Below are positions 13,436 through 21,903 of a DNA stretch of 21,903 nt, piece by piece. The stretch covers positions 1-21,903 of the forward strand of contig JANYDP010000076.1 of the NCBI GenBank assembly GCA_025363535.1, in the 5' to 3' direction. The notes beneath the pieces were generated by a model. The model was not told the origin of the DNA, ran no database searches, and saw nothing but the letters and a program-made list of their open reading frames with translations. The first letter of the stretch is position 1. Each line of letters opens with the position of its first letter. This DNA is from Verrucomicrobiota bacterium. Lineage in GTDB: Bacteria > Verrucomicrobiota > Verrucomicrobiia > Limisphaerales > CAIQOK01. Position numbers and translations under genes: made by a program.

Positions 13436-15766
13436 ATGAACACTTTCAAAACCTGGTTTCTCTCGGCGGCGGGAATCGCGGCGGTCGGTCTGGTTTCCAC
13501 GGGTCGCGCGACGGAGGCCGGCACCAATTCGTTTGGCTTCCTTGGGCGCGAAATTTTCCCGGTGGAAAACAGCATCAGCCAGTTGCACGTCGCGGACCTG
13601 GACGGCGACGGCTTGAACGACCTCGTCGTAGTGAACAACGCCCGGTCGCGCATCAACATCCTTTACAACCAGACGGGCAAGACCAACCTCACGCCGAAAC
13701 CCAAGGCCGCCGGCAAACTGGAAATCAATGAACTCCCGCCGGACGCGCGGTTCCGCATCGAATCCATCGCTTCTGAAAAACGCATCTCCGCGCTCGTCGT
13801 CGCGGATTTGAACGGCGACGCCAAACCCGACCTGGCCTACTACGGCGAGCCGAACGAACTCATCGTGCAATACAACGAAGGCTCGAACAACTGGAGCGCG
13901 CCCCAGCGCTGGCCGATTGACGACGGCCAGCTTTCGGCCAACGCGCTGGCGGCAGGCGATCTGAATGGCGACGGCCGCACCGACCTCGTCCTGCTCTCCG
14001 AAAAGAATGTTTATTTCCTCGCGCAGAAGGCGGATCACACGCTGGCCGAGCCGGTGAAAATTCCACTCTCTTCGCCGGTCAAAGCCGTGCAGGTTCTGGA
14101 CGTGGACGGCGACGGCAAAAGCGATCTGCTGCTGGTGGACTGGGAGAACCGCTACCCGTTCCGGTTCCGGCTGCAAAAACCAAACGGCGAGCTGGGGCCG
14201 GAAAATTATTTTCCCATGTCGCCCATCCGTTCGTACTGGGCGGACAATCTGGAGACCAATTCCAAAGTCCAGGTCATCACCATTGCGCAGAATTCCGGCC
14301 GCGCGCAGGTCTCCGAGTTCCGCCGCCAACCGGCAGAAAAATTGTCCGGTGAATTTCTCAAGGGCCAGTTCCAGGTGCTGCCGCTCAACAAAACCGACAA
14401 GGCGAGGCGCGGCCTCCTGTGGGCCGACGTAAACGGCGACGGCCTGCCCGATCTGCTCGCGGCCGAACCCGAGAGCGGGCAGATTTCCATTTATTTCCAG
14501 GAAAAAGACGGCTCGCTGGCGTCGCCGAAAACTTTTCCCACGCTCGCCGGCATCAGCGAACTCGCCGTGGCGGACTGGGACGGCAATGGCCGCCCGGAAA
14601 TTTTCATGTTGAGCGCGGATGAAAAACAGATCGGCGTCACGCGCCTTGACGAAAAGCAACGTCTCCCCTTCCCCACGCTCATTTCGCTGGAAGGCAAGCC
14701 GCTCGCGATGGCCGTCGGCAAGTTAAAACCCGGCGCGCCCATCACGCTCGCGGTCATCGTGGACATTGACGGAAAACGTTCCCTCGTCACCCGCACCGCC
14801 GAGAGCAAAACGAATCGCGTGCAGAAGTTGAGCGAAACATTCAAAGCCAATCCCACGCTCATGGCCTTTCACGACGTGGACCAGGACGGACTCGCGGATC
14901 TGGTCGTGTTGATTCCGTACGAAAAAGTTAAGGTGCTGCGCCAGGTCGCCGGAAAAGATTTTGACGAACTTGACATCGCCCCACCGGGCGGTTCCCTCGA
15001 ACAACCTTGGCTGACCACCGCCGACGTGGACGGTGACGGCAAACCGGAACTGCTCCTGCCGCAGAAAAATTTCCTCCGCGCCGTCGTCGCGCAGCCCGAC
15101 CCGTCTGCGCCGGCCTCGACGAACAAAACTCCGTGGACATTCAAGGTGAAAGAACAGATCAACGGCGCAGCCAGCAACTCGCGCATCATCGCCGCGACCG
15201 CCGTGCCGAACGGCACCAACGCCGTGGCCTCGCTGTTCCTGCTCGACGCCGAGCGCAAGACGCTCACGTTGTCCGAGCGCGACAGCGCGGGCGTCTGGCA
15301 GGTGGTGCGGAACATTGAACTGCCGGTCGCGGAATTCACCAGCCTGCAAACCGTGGCGCTCGGCGGCCCGGGCGCGAACAGCGTCGCGCTGCTGGGCTTG
15401 AACAAAGCCGCATGGCAGTCGCTCGGCGGCTCCGTGTGGGAGTTGAAGGAACTGGATGGTTACGAATCCGCCATCAAGGACAGTCATCTGAACGACGTGG
15501 TTTCCGGCGACCTCAACAACGACGGCCGCAAAGACCTCGTGTTTCTGGAGACGGGAAAAAATTATCTCGACCTGGTTCTCTTCGATGCGAACCACAAGCT
15601 CGTGCCGGCGAACCGCTGGCAGGTGTTTGAAGAGCGCACCTTCCGCAGCCGCCGCAGCGACAATCCCGAACCGCGCGAAGCCGCCGTGGCGGACGTGACC
15701 GGCGACGGCAAGAACGACCTCATCGTCCTCGTGCACGACCGGATTCTGGTTTATCCGCAGGAATAA
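13436..15766 (+). CDS. Secreted FG-GAP/VCBS repeat protein
   Basis: 776 aa from ATG 13436, which gives a signal peptide (MNTFKTWFLSAAGIAAVGLV, cleavage near TGRA). Ten Asp-rich loops of the form DxDGDGxxDL mark repeated beta-propeller blades: DLDGDGLNDL, DLNGDAKPDL, DLNGDGRTDL, DVDGDGKSDL, DVNGDGLPDL, DWDGNGRPEI, DVDQDGLADL, DVDGDGKPEL, DLNNDGRKDL and DVTGDGKNDL. Such loops bind calcium and such propellers serve adhesion or surface recognition. No catalytic domain or C-terminal sorting domain is visible; the protein ends in the last blade (VHDRILVYPQE). The longer frame from 13340 is rejected because it buries the signal peptide. Confidence 0.88.
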   Translation: MNTFKTWFLSAAGIAAVGLVSTGRATEAGTNSFGFLGREIFPVENSISQLHVADLDGDGLNDLVVVNNARSRINILYNQTGKTNLTPKPKAAGKLEINELPPDARFRIESIASEKRISALVVADLNGDAKPDLAYYGEPNELIVQYNEGSNNWSAPQRWPIDDGQLSANALAAGDLNGDGRTDLVLLSEKNVYFLAQKADHTLAEPVKIPLSSPVKAVQVLDVDGDGKSDLLLVDWENRYPFRFRLQKPNGELGPENYFPMSPIRSYWADNLETNSKVQVITIAQNSGRAQVSEFRRQPAEKLSGEFLKGQFQVLPLNKTDKARRGLLWADVNGDGLPDLLAAEPESGQISIYFQEKDGSLASPKTFPTLAGISELAVADWDGNGRPEIFMLSADEKQIGVTRLDEKQRLPFPTLISLEGKPLAMAVGKLKPGAPITLAVIVDIDGKRSLVTRTAESKTNRVQKLSETFKANPTLMAFHDVDQDGLADLVVLIPYEKVKVLRQVAGKDFDELDIAPPGGSLEQPWLTTADVDGDGKPELLLPQKNFLRAVVAQPDPSAPASTNKTPWTFKVKEQINGAASNSRIIAATAVPNGTNAVASLFLLDAERKTLTLSERDSAGVWQVVRNIELPVAEFTSLQTVALGGPGANSVALLGLNKAAWQSLGGSVWELKELDGYESAIKDSHLNDVVSGDLNNDGRKDLVFLETGKNYLDLVLFDANHKLVPANRWQVFEERTFRSRRSDNPEPREAAVADVTGDGKNDLIVLVHDRILVYPQE

Positions 15767-15790
15767 AAGGCGGCTGGAACCTGGCCAGAA

Positions 15791-16543
15791 TCAATCCGTC
15801 AACACCTGCCGCAGATGTTGCAGCTCGTCTTCAACTTCCGCCAAGCTCTCCACGGTCTCGGCGATCTGCGCACGGAGCAATTGCTGGAAGCGCTGACGGA
15901 GACGCTGCACGCCGGACTTGATGGCATCTTCGCTCTTGCCCAACGCCGCCGCCGTCGCGGCGTAGCTCGGGCCGTCGCGCCCGCTTTGCAGATACGGCTG
16001 GAGCCGCGCAAACACGGATTGCTTTCCAGACGTGACAAATTCCTGTTCCAGACTCGCCGCCGCCCGCGCCAGCACCGTGCGCGCCCAGCTTAATTCGTAG
16101 AGCGTCTCGGGCGTGTGCGCCGCCGCTGGTTCACAGGCATAACGCTGCTCGCTGTTGACCTCGTCCAACGAAATCAGCACCCTCCCGCCGCCGCGTTTCT
16201 GCGCGCCCAGCCGGCGTTGCTCCGAGGAAATAAAATGCTTCATCGTGGCGAGCAGAAAAGAACGGAAGCGGCCCTTCTCGCGACGGGCCTTGCCCACCAC
16301 GCGGTTCTCCAGCAGGTATTCAAAAAAAGACTGCACCCAGTCCTGCGCGTCGTGCGGTGAATTTCCCGAGCGCCGCAAAAACGCGTAGAGCGGATACCAA
16401 TACGCGCGGCACAGCGTCTCCAAGGCTTCCGCCGCCACCCGGGTCTGCTGATCGCCGGCCTGGCCGACGAGGCTCCAGCGCGTCGGCGGAAATTCCGGGG
16501 AAACGCCGCGCGACTCGTCGGATTGGGAAGTGGGCCGGGTCAT
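15791..16543 (-). CDS. ECF-type RNA polymerase sigma factor, FPPTRWSLV group
   Basis: 250 aa. The N terminus carries FPPTRWSLV, typical of a sigma group abundant in planctomycetes, acidobacteria and verrucomicrobia. Region 2 is seen as LCRAYWYPLYAFLRRSG...AQDWVQSFFEYLLE (about 43-80), with GRFRSFLLATMKHF after it. Region 4 is YAATAAALGKSEDAIKSGVQRLRQRFQQLL (about 193-222), a helix-turn-helix that would read the -35 of target promoters. The C-terminal tail is a charged helix. It lies 39 bp after the CHASE2 kinase gene on the same strand. No anti-sigma factor is seen, so the kinase is the likely controller. Confidence 0.88.
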   Translation of the reverse strand: MTRPTSQSDESRGVSPEFPPTRWSLVGQAGDQQTRVAAEALETLCRAYWYPLYAFLRRSGNSPHDAQDWVQSFFEYLLENRVVGKARREKGRFRSFLLATMKHFISSEQRRLGAQKRGGGRVLISLDEVNSEQRYACEPAAAHTPETLYELSWARTVLARAAASLEQEFVTSGKQSVFARLQPYLQSGRDGPSYAATAAALGKSEDAIKSGVQRLRQRFQQLLRAQIAETVESLAEVEDELQHLRQVLTD

Positions 16544-16582
16544 GACCCGCTGACTTTGCCGCGCCCCGCCAGCACGGGCAAA

Positions 16583-18664
16583 CTAATTTTCACCGCCGCC
16601 GGCCGGGAAATTATTTTGCACCGCGCGCAATGCCTCCCGCATCGCCCCGGCGCTGGCGAAACGCGTCGCCGGATTTTGCGCGCAGGCTTGGGAGATGACG
16701 GCGCGGAGTTTTTCGCGCGCTGGGTCTGCCGGAGTTGCGCCTGCATCAGGGGAACCCGGCGCGCCTTCCCGCGCCGGACGCGGCGCGATCATTTCCGCCA
16801 GCACTTTCCCGAGCGCGAACAAATCCCCCGCCGCCGTGCCCGGCCCTTCCGGCGGCAGATAACCTTCGGTGCCGACCAGGGAAACCCGCTGGCGCTGTAA
16901 TCTGATCTCGGTGACCAGCCCGATGTCCGCCAGCTTCGGCCGGCCGTTCACAAAAATAATGTTCGCCGGCTTGATGTCGCGGTGGATCAAGCCCTGTCCG
17001 TGGAGAAATTCCAGCGCGTCGCACAACGCCGCGCCGAGTTCCACGCACTCGTCCACCGGCAGCGGCGCGCGGCGATGCAGGTCGCGGCCGAGATTGCGCG
17101 CGGAGTAAGTGGCCGGATCAATTTTGGCCCCGGACTTTTCGTCGTCGCCCGCTTCCATCACGTAATAAAAACAGTCTGCCGCCACGTTCCGGCCCACATG
17201 CAAAATATGAACAAGGCCCGGATGCGCGCGGGAGATCGGCGTGAATTTTTGGAGGCCGCGAAACTCCCGGTCGTAGGGATCGGCGTGATCGAAGGCCGCG
17301 CGCCGGATGATTTTCACCGCGTGAAAACTGCCGAGAACATCGCGCGCCAGCCACACATCGCCGTACGCGCCGCGCCCCACGAGCCGGAGCAGCTCGTGAT
17401 CGGGAATGGCGGGCAGGCCTTCCGGGTTGGAAGCGCCGACGCTGATAGCGGCTGGCGCAACCAGACGCGATGAACCGCCGCCGGGAGTGGCCGGAGTCGC
17501 ATCCCACAAATCGGCCAGCGGCGCATCCAGCCAGTCCTTTTCCTTTTTCAATTGCCACCATTGCCAGCCGAGCGACCACGCCAGCGCGCAGGGAATTTGC
17601 ACGAGCACCGTCACGCTCCAGACAAACCAGACATTGCAGCTGAAAAACAAAACCAGCGCCAGCGCCACCACCGCAATTGCGCCGGCCACGGCGAGCAGCA
17701 CGGCCCACCACGACCGCACGGACACCAGCCCGGCCCCGGCCAAAATTCCCATGCAGGCGAGCAACAAAAATTCTCCGGCCGTCGGCAGCCGCGTCAGAAA
17801 GTCACCCCTGCTCAAATTCAAAAATTCCGTCGCCGTGAGTTCCAGCCCGGATATTTGCGACTGCCCCTGCCGCCGCCACGGGGTGACAAATTCATCCACC
17901 TCGTCGCCGGCAAATCCAGTTCGCGGACGGCCCCCGATGAAGACGGTTTTGCCGCGATAAAATCCGGCGGGCTGGTTGGTGGCCAGAGAATAGCTCACGC
18001 GCGACAAGGTGCCGCCCGGCCCGTAGTAGCGCACCCAGCGCGGGGCCAGATGATCCGCACCGGCCTGCCGCAAAGCCGGGTTCGCCAAGGCTGCCGCCAC
18101 CCAGAACATCGCCGGTTTTTGTTCCGTACCGGCAAAAATTTTCCGCACCGCGCCATCCTCTTCGAGCTCTGCTTTCGCCGGCCCCCAGTTGGTCGTGGCC
18201 GCGCGGAACAAATCGTTCGGCGGCACCACGCGCAGCCCGACGATGCCGTTGATTCCCGGGTTTAGTTTGTCGGCCGCCAGCACCACGCGGCCGTGACGGC
18301 GGATGGCCTGCGCCATTTCTTGGTCCGCCGCCGCATCCGTTCCCGCGTCATTGAAGATCAGATCAAACACCACCAGACTTGCGCCCTCGGCGCGCAGATG
18401 ATCCAGCAAGCCGGCGTGGAGCCGGCGGTCCCAAACCGCGCCGGGGGTCTGTCGTAAATCCGTGTAGGAAACCTCGTCCATTTCCACGAGCACGAGGTTC
18501 GTTGGCGTGGCCGACTCGGCGAACACAAACGGCAGGTCGTAACTCACCCGCGCCAGATACCCGCCCGCCGGCAGCCAGCACAACTGCCACCCAAGCAGTG
18601 CCACCAGCACGCCGCCCAACGCGGCCCTGGCTTTTTTGTGCCGGAGGATGGTGGCGAGGTTCAT
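16583..18664 (-). CDS. CHASE2-domain transmembrane Ser/Thr protein kinase
   Basis: 693 aa from ATG 18664 (an upstream ATG at 18748 adds 28 polar residues and would precede the first hydrophobic segment). An N-terminal membrane anchor is followed by a periplasmic CHASE2 sensor (about 35-330; DEVSYTDLRQTPG, VVFDLIFNDAG, KTVFIGGRP), three membrane helices (about 335-400), and a cytoplasmic kinase. Kinase motifs: the P-loop GRGAYGDVWLARD near 430, catalytic-lysine AVKII, IHRDIKPANIIF near 560, and LADIGLV where DFG is usual, then GTEGYLPPEG. The activation loop is short and the C lobe appears complete. It probably senses an extracellular cue and acts on the downstream sigma factor or its regulators. 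Confidence 0.9.
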   Translation of the reverse strand: MNLATILRHKKARAALGGVLVALLGWQLCWLPAGGYLARVSYDLPFVFAESATPTNLVLVEMDEVSYTDLRQTPGAVWDRRLHAGLLDHLRAEGASLVVFDLIFNDAGTDAAADQEMAQAIRRHGRVVLAADKLNPGINGIVGLRVVPPNDLFRAATTNWGPAKAELEEDGAVRKIFAGTEQKPAMFWVAAALANPALRQAGADHLAPRWVRYYGPGGTLSRVSYSLATNQPAGFYRGKTVFIGGRPRTGFAGDEVDEFVTPWRRQGQSQISGLELTATEFLNLSRGDFLTRLPTAGEFLLLACMGILAGAGLVSVRSWWAVLLAVAGAIAVVALALVLFFSCNVWFVWSVTVLVQIPCALAWSLGWQWWQLKKEKDWLDAPLADLWDATPATPGGGSSRLVAPAAISVGASNPEGLPAIPDHELLRLVGRGAYGDVWLARDVLGSFHAVKIIRRAAFDHADPYDREFRGLQKFTPISRAHPGLVHILHVGRNVAADCFYYVMEAGDDEKSGAKIDPATYSARNLGRDLHRRAPLPVDECVELGAALCDALEFLHGQGLIHRDIKPANIIFVNGRPKLADIGLVTEIRLQRQRVSLVGTEGYLPPEGPGTAAGDLFALGKVLAEMIAPRPAREGAPGSPDAGATPADPAREKLRAVISQACAQNPATRFASAGAMREALRAVQNNFPAGGGEN

Positions 18665-18853
18665 GGCAGACTTGGTTTCAGAATGATTTGAGCGTGGCGC
18701 AACGGCGACTTTTTTGAAAGCGCGTTTTAGCGGGTTGGGGAATGCCACCGGGGCGTTCAGAAAAATATTTTGTTTTCTTTTCTCCAGGCCTGCGTCATGT
18801 TGGGTTCACACACGGAACCAGCGCACCAGATACGCTTCAACAACTGAACTGTT
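18665..18853. other. Divergent intergenic region between the kinase and the Ig-like protein genes
   Basis: 189 bp that must hold both promoters. I see AT-rich tracts at about 18711-18717 and 18763-18782, but no confident -35/-10 pair for either gene. TTCACA at 18805-18810 could be a -35 for the rightward gene, yet the matching -10 is poor. Confidence 0.35.
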
Positions 18854-20950
18854 ATGAAATTCCTCACCCGCACTTTGTCCGTGTACCGAAACCTCGCGGT
18901 CGTCCTGCTGATCTTGCTGGGCAGCCGGCTGGATTCCTGTGCGCTGGAGCCAGGCGTAACCACGCTCGTTGCCACCAATGCCTGCTGGCGCTTCCATGAC
19001 CAGGGCGCCGATCTCGGCACGAACTGGCTATATTCCGGCACGGATGACAGCGCTTGGGGCCTGGGGGTTGCCGAGCTGGGATATGGGGACGGCGACGAAG
19101 CCAGCATGCTGAACTTTGGCCCAGACGCCAGCAACAAATACATCACGACTTATTTCCGCCATGAATTTATCGTCCCGTCACCCACCGCCTTCACCAGCCT
19201 CCGGATGCGCGTAAAGTTCGACGACGGCCTGGTGATTTATCTGAACGGCGCGGAGGTTTACCGCAATGATCTGGCCCCCGGACAAAATTATCTTTCCCTC
19301 GCCCCGGTGGCATCCGACGACGACACCAACTACCTGACCGTAATCATCAGTCCATCGCTCCTCCTGCCCGACCGAAACATCCTCGCCGCAGAAATGCATC
19401 TGGCCACGCCCAGCGACCCGGACATCAGCTACGATCTGGAATTGGTCGGCCTCTATGCCACCAACACGGCGGCGCCGATTCTCACCGGAACCAAAGTCAA
19501 TGCGAGTCAGTGGGTCGTGTCGTGGCCGGCGTCGGTGAGTTCCAATTTCGTGTTGCAGTCCAGCAGCCTGCTTCGCCCGGCAAATTGGATCACGGTGTCC
19601 AATTCAGTGGTGGTGGCGGGCGGCCGTTACAACGTGACCAACGTCCTCACTCCGTCCACGAAATTTTTCCGACTCTACTGGGCAACGGCCAACACGGTGC
19701 CCTGCCAGCCACCCCTGGTGCTGACACAACCGCTGGAAATTTTTGCCGGCATCGGCACCAACCTCAGTCTCAGCCTGTCCGTCACCGGCACGCCGCCGGT
19801 TGCCTACCAGTGGTTTCACAACACGTTTCCCGTGACCAACGCGACCACGCCCACGCTGACACTAACAAATGTGCAGCGGACGGATGGCGGACGCTATGAG
19901 CTGAACATGAGCGGGCCGTGCGACACCGAACGCAGTTATCCCATCAGCGTCACGGTCGGCGGCATTGACGGAGCCATGACGGATAACTTTGCCAGCCGTC
20001 CGGTTTTCACCGACATCAGCGGCGATATCAATTCCAGCAACCAACTGGCGACCGCCGAAGCGGGCGAGCCAGCCATTCTTGGCCATCCGGCCGAACGCTC
20101 CGTGTGGCTGAACTATGTTGCTCCGACGGACGGGGTCATCACCTTCACCACCGTCGGCAGCACCTTTGACACGTTGTTGGCGGCCTATCATGGCACGAGC
20201 GTGAGCGCGCTGAATCTCATTGATGCCGATGACGACCAAGGCCCCGCCTACACCAGCTTGATCAGTTTTGCTGTGACCAATGGCGAGCCGGTGGAAGTGA
20301 AAGTGGATAATTACCCCGGCAGCGCCGGCGATTTTCAACTGGGCTGGAATCTGGTGCCAACGAATGCCGTCATGCCGCTGATAATCGTCCAACCCCTAAG
20401 TCAGCTCGTGGTGATCAGCAATAATTTCACCGTCTCGGTCGTTGCCACCAACCCCGGCTCGCTCGTCCCACTCACCTATCAATGGCGGCACAACGGCACT
20501 AACGTGATCGGTGCCACGAACGCGGCGCTCACCATCCTCAACGCGCAGGCAGCCTCCACGGGACTGTATGACGTGCGGGTGTCCAACGGGAATTTTACAA
20601 AGACGAGTCAGACCGCCAACATCGCAGCCCTGGTCGGCACCGGACAGTTGATCACGGTGACTGGCGGTGCCAAACGTACTTACTGCACTAATTACTTGTA
20701 CTACGCAAACTACCCCTTCCCCAGCGGTACGGTCTCCCTCACGCCCCCATTCCGACTGAACACCGTGAACACCGCGACCGGCAATGCGGTCACCTATCAG
20801 ATCCAAGCCACCCGGGCTTCGACGTTAACCACTTGGTGTACCACTTCCGGGGTCCCGGTTGACCCGACCTACGGCGGCGGGCCGTACCTTTACCAGTTCG
20901 TCATTCTAGTGCCGACAGTGCCCGTGACATTAAACGTGAGCACTCAATAG
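18854..20950 (+). CDS. Secreted protein with Ig-like domains
   Basis: 698 aa. A signal peptide (hydrophobic core LAVVLLILLGS, cleavage near CALE) is followed by a beta-rich domain (about 35-200) with FDDGLVIYLNGAEVYRNDL, like carbohydrate-binding galactose-binding-fold modules common in verrucomicrobial secreted proteins. Two Ig-like repeats carry the YQW and GxYxL/V signatures: YQWFHNTFPVTNATTPTLTL...GGRYELN and YQWRHNGTNVIGATNAALTI...TGLYDVRVSN. Between them lies another beta-sandwich region (NYVAPTDGVITFTTVGSTFDT). The C terminus (TGGAKRTYCTNYLYYANYP) has two cysteines and no sorting signal. Function is probably adhesion or glycan binding at the cell surface; no catalytic site is seen. It is convergent with the TonB receptor, six bases apart. 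Confidence 0.8.
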   Translation: MKFLTRTLSVYRNLAVVLLILLGSRLDSCALEPGVTTLVATNACWRFHDQGADLGTNWLYSGTDDSAWGLGVAELGYGDGDEASMLNFGPDASNKYITTYFRHEFIVPSPTAFTSLRMRVKFDDGLVIYLNGAEVYRNDLAPGQNYLSLAPVASDDDTNYLTVIISPSLLLPDRNILAAEMHLATPSDPDISYDLELVGLYATNTAAPILTGTKVNASQWVVSWPASVSSNFVLQSSSLLRPANWITVSNSVVVAGGRYNVTNVLTPSTKFFRLYWATANTVPCQPPLVLTQPLEIFAGIGTNLSLSLSVTGTPPVAYQWFHNTFPVTNATTPTLTLTNVQRTDGGRYELNMSGPCDTERSYPISVTVGGIDGAMTDNFASRPVFTDISGDINSSNQLATAEAGEPAILGHPAERSVWLNYVAPTDGVITFTTVGSTFDTLLAAYHGTSVSALNLIDADDDQGPAYTSLISFAVTNGEPVEVKVDNYPGSAGDFQLGWNLVPTNAVMPLIIVQPLSQLVVISNNFTVSVVATNPGSLVPLTYQWRHNGTNVIGATNAALTILNAQAASTGLYDVRVSNGNFTKTSQTANIAALVGTGQLITVTGGAKRTYCTNYLYYANYPFPSGTVSLTPPFRLNTVNTATGNAVTYQIQATRASTLTTWCTTSGVPVDPTYGGGPYLYQFVILVPTVPVTLNVSTQ

Positions 20951-20956
20951 CCGCCC

Positions 20957-21903
20957 TTAAAAACTCAAGCGCACCCGGAACACCACCGTCCGGGAACGCG
21001 CCGGATCAACGACGTAATTAATCGGGCTGAGTTGATAATCCTGATCGGTCAGGTTCAGCACGCCCACGGTGAATTCAGCTTTGCGCTGCGGCGAACGCCA
21101 GCCGATGAAAACGTTGGCCTGCCAGAAACTGGCACTCGGCGCGTCGTTGCCATCCTGACGATTGGACTGGCTCCACCATTCCCCCTGAGCTTCGCCGAAA
21201 AATCCGGAGCGATGATTGTAGATTAATCCCAGACTGACCCGCTGCAAAACACCTTCCGACCGGCTTTGTGCCGCGATCGGTGTATTCACGAACGTGGCGG
21301 ACGTGAAATCGGTGAATCGGCTTTTCAATTCGGAACGGCTGATGTGGTAGCCCGCATTCAATGCCCACGCTGAACCCAGCAACTGGTGCAGGTCAACCCC
21401 CAGCGATTCCTCAAAATAATCCAGCCGCTGCGGCGTGCTCCCCGGTGCAAAAAAACCGGAAAGATCTGCGTTCGCCACGAAAGCCCCGATCTTCCGGTTG
21501 ACCTGCGAACTCAGACGTTCAGCCGTCAGTGCCAGATAAGTTCCGTGCTGGAATCGCTGTTCGACGCTCAACCCGGCCACATCAAAAAACGCGCCCGCAT
21601 TTGCCCCCGCCACCGCCTCGGGGATGATGCTGCGGAATGATTGATTGATGCCCGCCACCTCCGTCGGTTCGAGTTGAAAACTTTGATCGAAGCTCGTCCC
21701 CGCCACAGCTTGCGCGTAGGCGACGCGCACCGTCGTGCCCGCCACCGGCGTCCACACTGCGCCCGCCTTGGGCGACCAACGGCTTTCCTTTTGAGACGCA
21801 TCCAAAATGGGGGCGGAACGGAAATCTGCTGGAAACTGCATCCAGTCATAGGTCAATCCGCCGACCAGCCGGAAGGAATCCGTCATTTCCCAGCGGTGAT
21901 ACA
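20957..21903 (-). CDS. TonB-dependent outer-membrane receptor, C-terminal part only
   Basis: The frame is still open at the right edge, so plug and early barrel are missing; ATG 21886 is internal (residues YHRWE precede it). What remains is the end of a 22-strand barrel: alternating aromatic strands such as FRLVGGLTYDWMQFP, WSPKAGAVWTPVAGTTVRVAYAQAV, NAGYHISRSELKSRFTDF, and FTVGVLNLTDQDYQLSPINYVVDPARSRTVVF, ending in Phe as outer-membrane proteins do for BAM recognition. Repeated LDYFEESLGVDL and Y-rich strands support the family. It would import a siderophore, vitamin or glycan across the outer membrane; the ligand is unknown. The plug sequence beyond the window would confirm the call. Confidence 0.82.
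   Translation of the reverse strand, partial: YHRWEMTDSFRLVGGLTYDWMQFPADFRSAPILDASQKESRWSPKAGAVWTPVAGTTVRVAYAQAVAGTSFDQSFQLEPTEVAGINQSFRSIIPEAVAGANAGAFFDVAGLSVEQRFQHGTYLALTAERLSSQVNRKIGAFVANADLSGFFAPGSTPQRLDYFEESLGVDLHQLLGSAWALNAGYHISRSELKSRFTDFTSATFVNTPIAAQSRSEGVLQRVSLGLIYNHRSGFFGEAQGEWWSQSNRQDGNDAPSASFWQANVFIGWRSPQRKAEFTVGVLNLTDQDYQLSPINYVVDPARSRTVVFRVRLSF

Noticed and set aside
13277..14659. 460-codon minus-strand frame opposite the FG-GAP gene
   Set aside because: It mirrors the repeated Asp-Gly loops on the other strand and has no independent signal.
17317..17333. Palindrome TTTTCACCGCGTGAAAA as an operator or heptad copy
   Set aside because: It lies in the kinase gene and encodes the conserved catalytic-lysine region, so protein constraint explains it.

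Overview
The window is a GC-rich stretch of bacterial chromosome, densely coded on both strands. The gene families suggest a member of the Verrucomicrobiota, probably near Pedosphaera/Limisphaerales. The clues are an ECF-type sigma factor opening with FPPTRWSLV, a CHASE2-Ser/Thr kinase beside it, secreted proteins with FG-GAP/VCBS and Ig-like domains, a LuxE-LuxC pair without luciferase, and general lack of Shine-Dalgarno sites. The phylum is inferred from these families; no rRNA gene is present.

Layout. 1-5110 (+): the 3' end of a zinc-dependent MDR dehydrogenase, a two-domain NAD(P)H-hydrate repair enzyme, an envelope protein overlapping a short adenylate kinase by ATGA, then fmt. 5113-6381 (-): a BtpA-family TIM barrel preceded by a CxxCxxCC (YkgJ-type) metal-binding protein. 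6509-11534 (+): a dolichol/polyprenol-phosphate sugar transferase, LuxE-like and LuxC-like proteins, a QueD-like enzyme, a degenerate receiver domain, and two related small membrane proteins. 11538-13266 (-): a LAB_N membrane protein with a zinc-ribbon tail and an MscS channel. 13436-15766 (+): a large secreted protein with ten Asp-rich FG-GAP-like motifs. 15791-18664 (-): CHASE2 kinase followed by the sigma factor, probably one signalling operon. 18854-20950 (+): a secreted Ig-like protein, convergent with a TonB-dependent receptor (-) that runs off the right edge.

The least expected signal is not a gene. Short clusters of imperfect 7-bp tandem units recur in this window. One family, consensus ACGYNTC, has four clusters (4131-4167, 5973-6020, 8223-8254, 9864-9893), some forming hairpins. 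Two other families use different heptads: (A/G)AAGYCC at 612-639 and AATCGTA-like at 8480-8514. They lie at gene junctions, supply the stop codons of three genes, and in two cases sit in frame inside enzyme genes. They resemble in design the heptameric STRR repeats of cyanobacteria. A second theme is transcription starts predicted almost at the start codon, clearest at 10907 and 13266, which fits leaderless or near-leaderless mRNAs.
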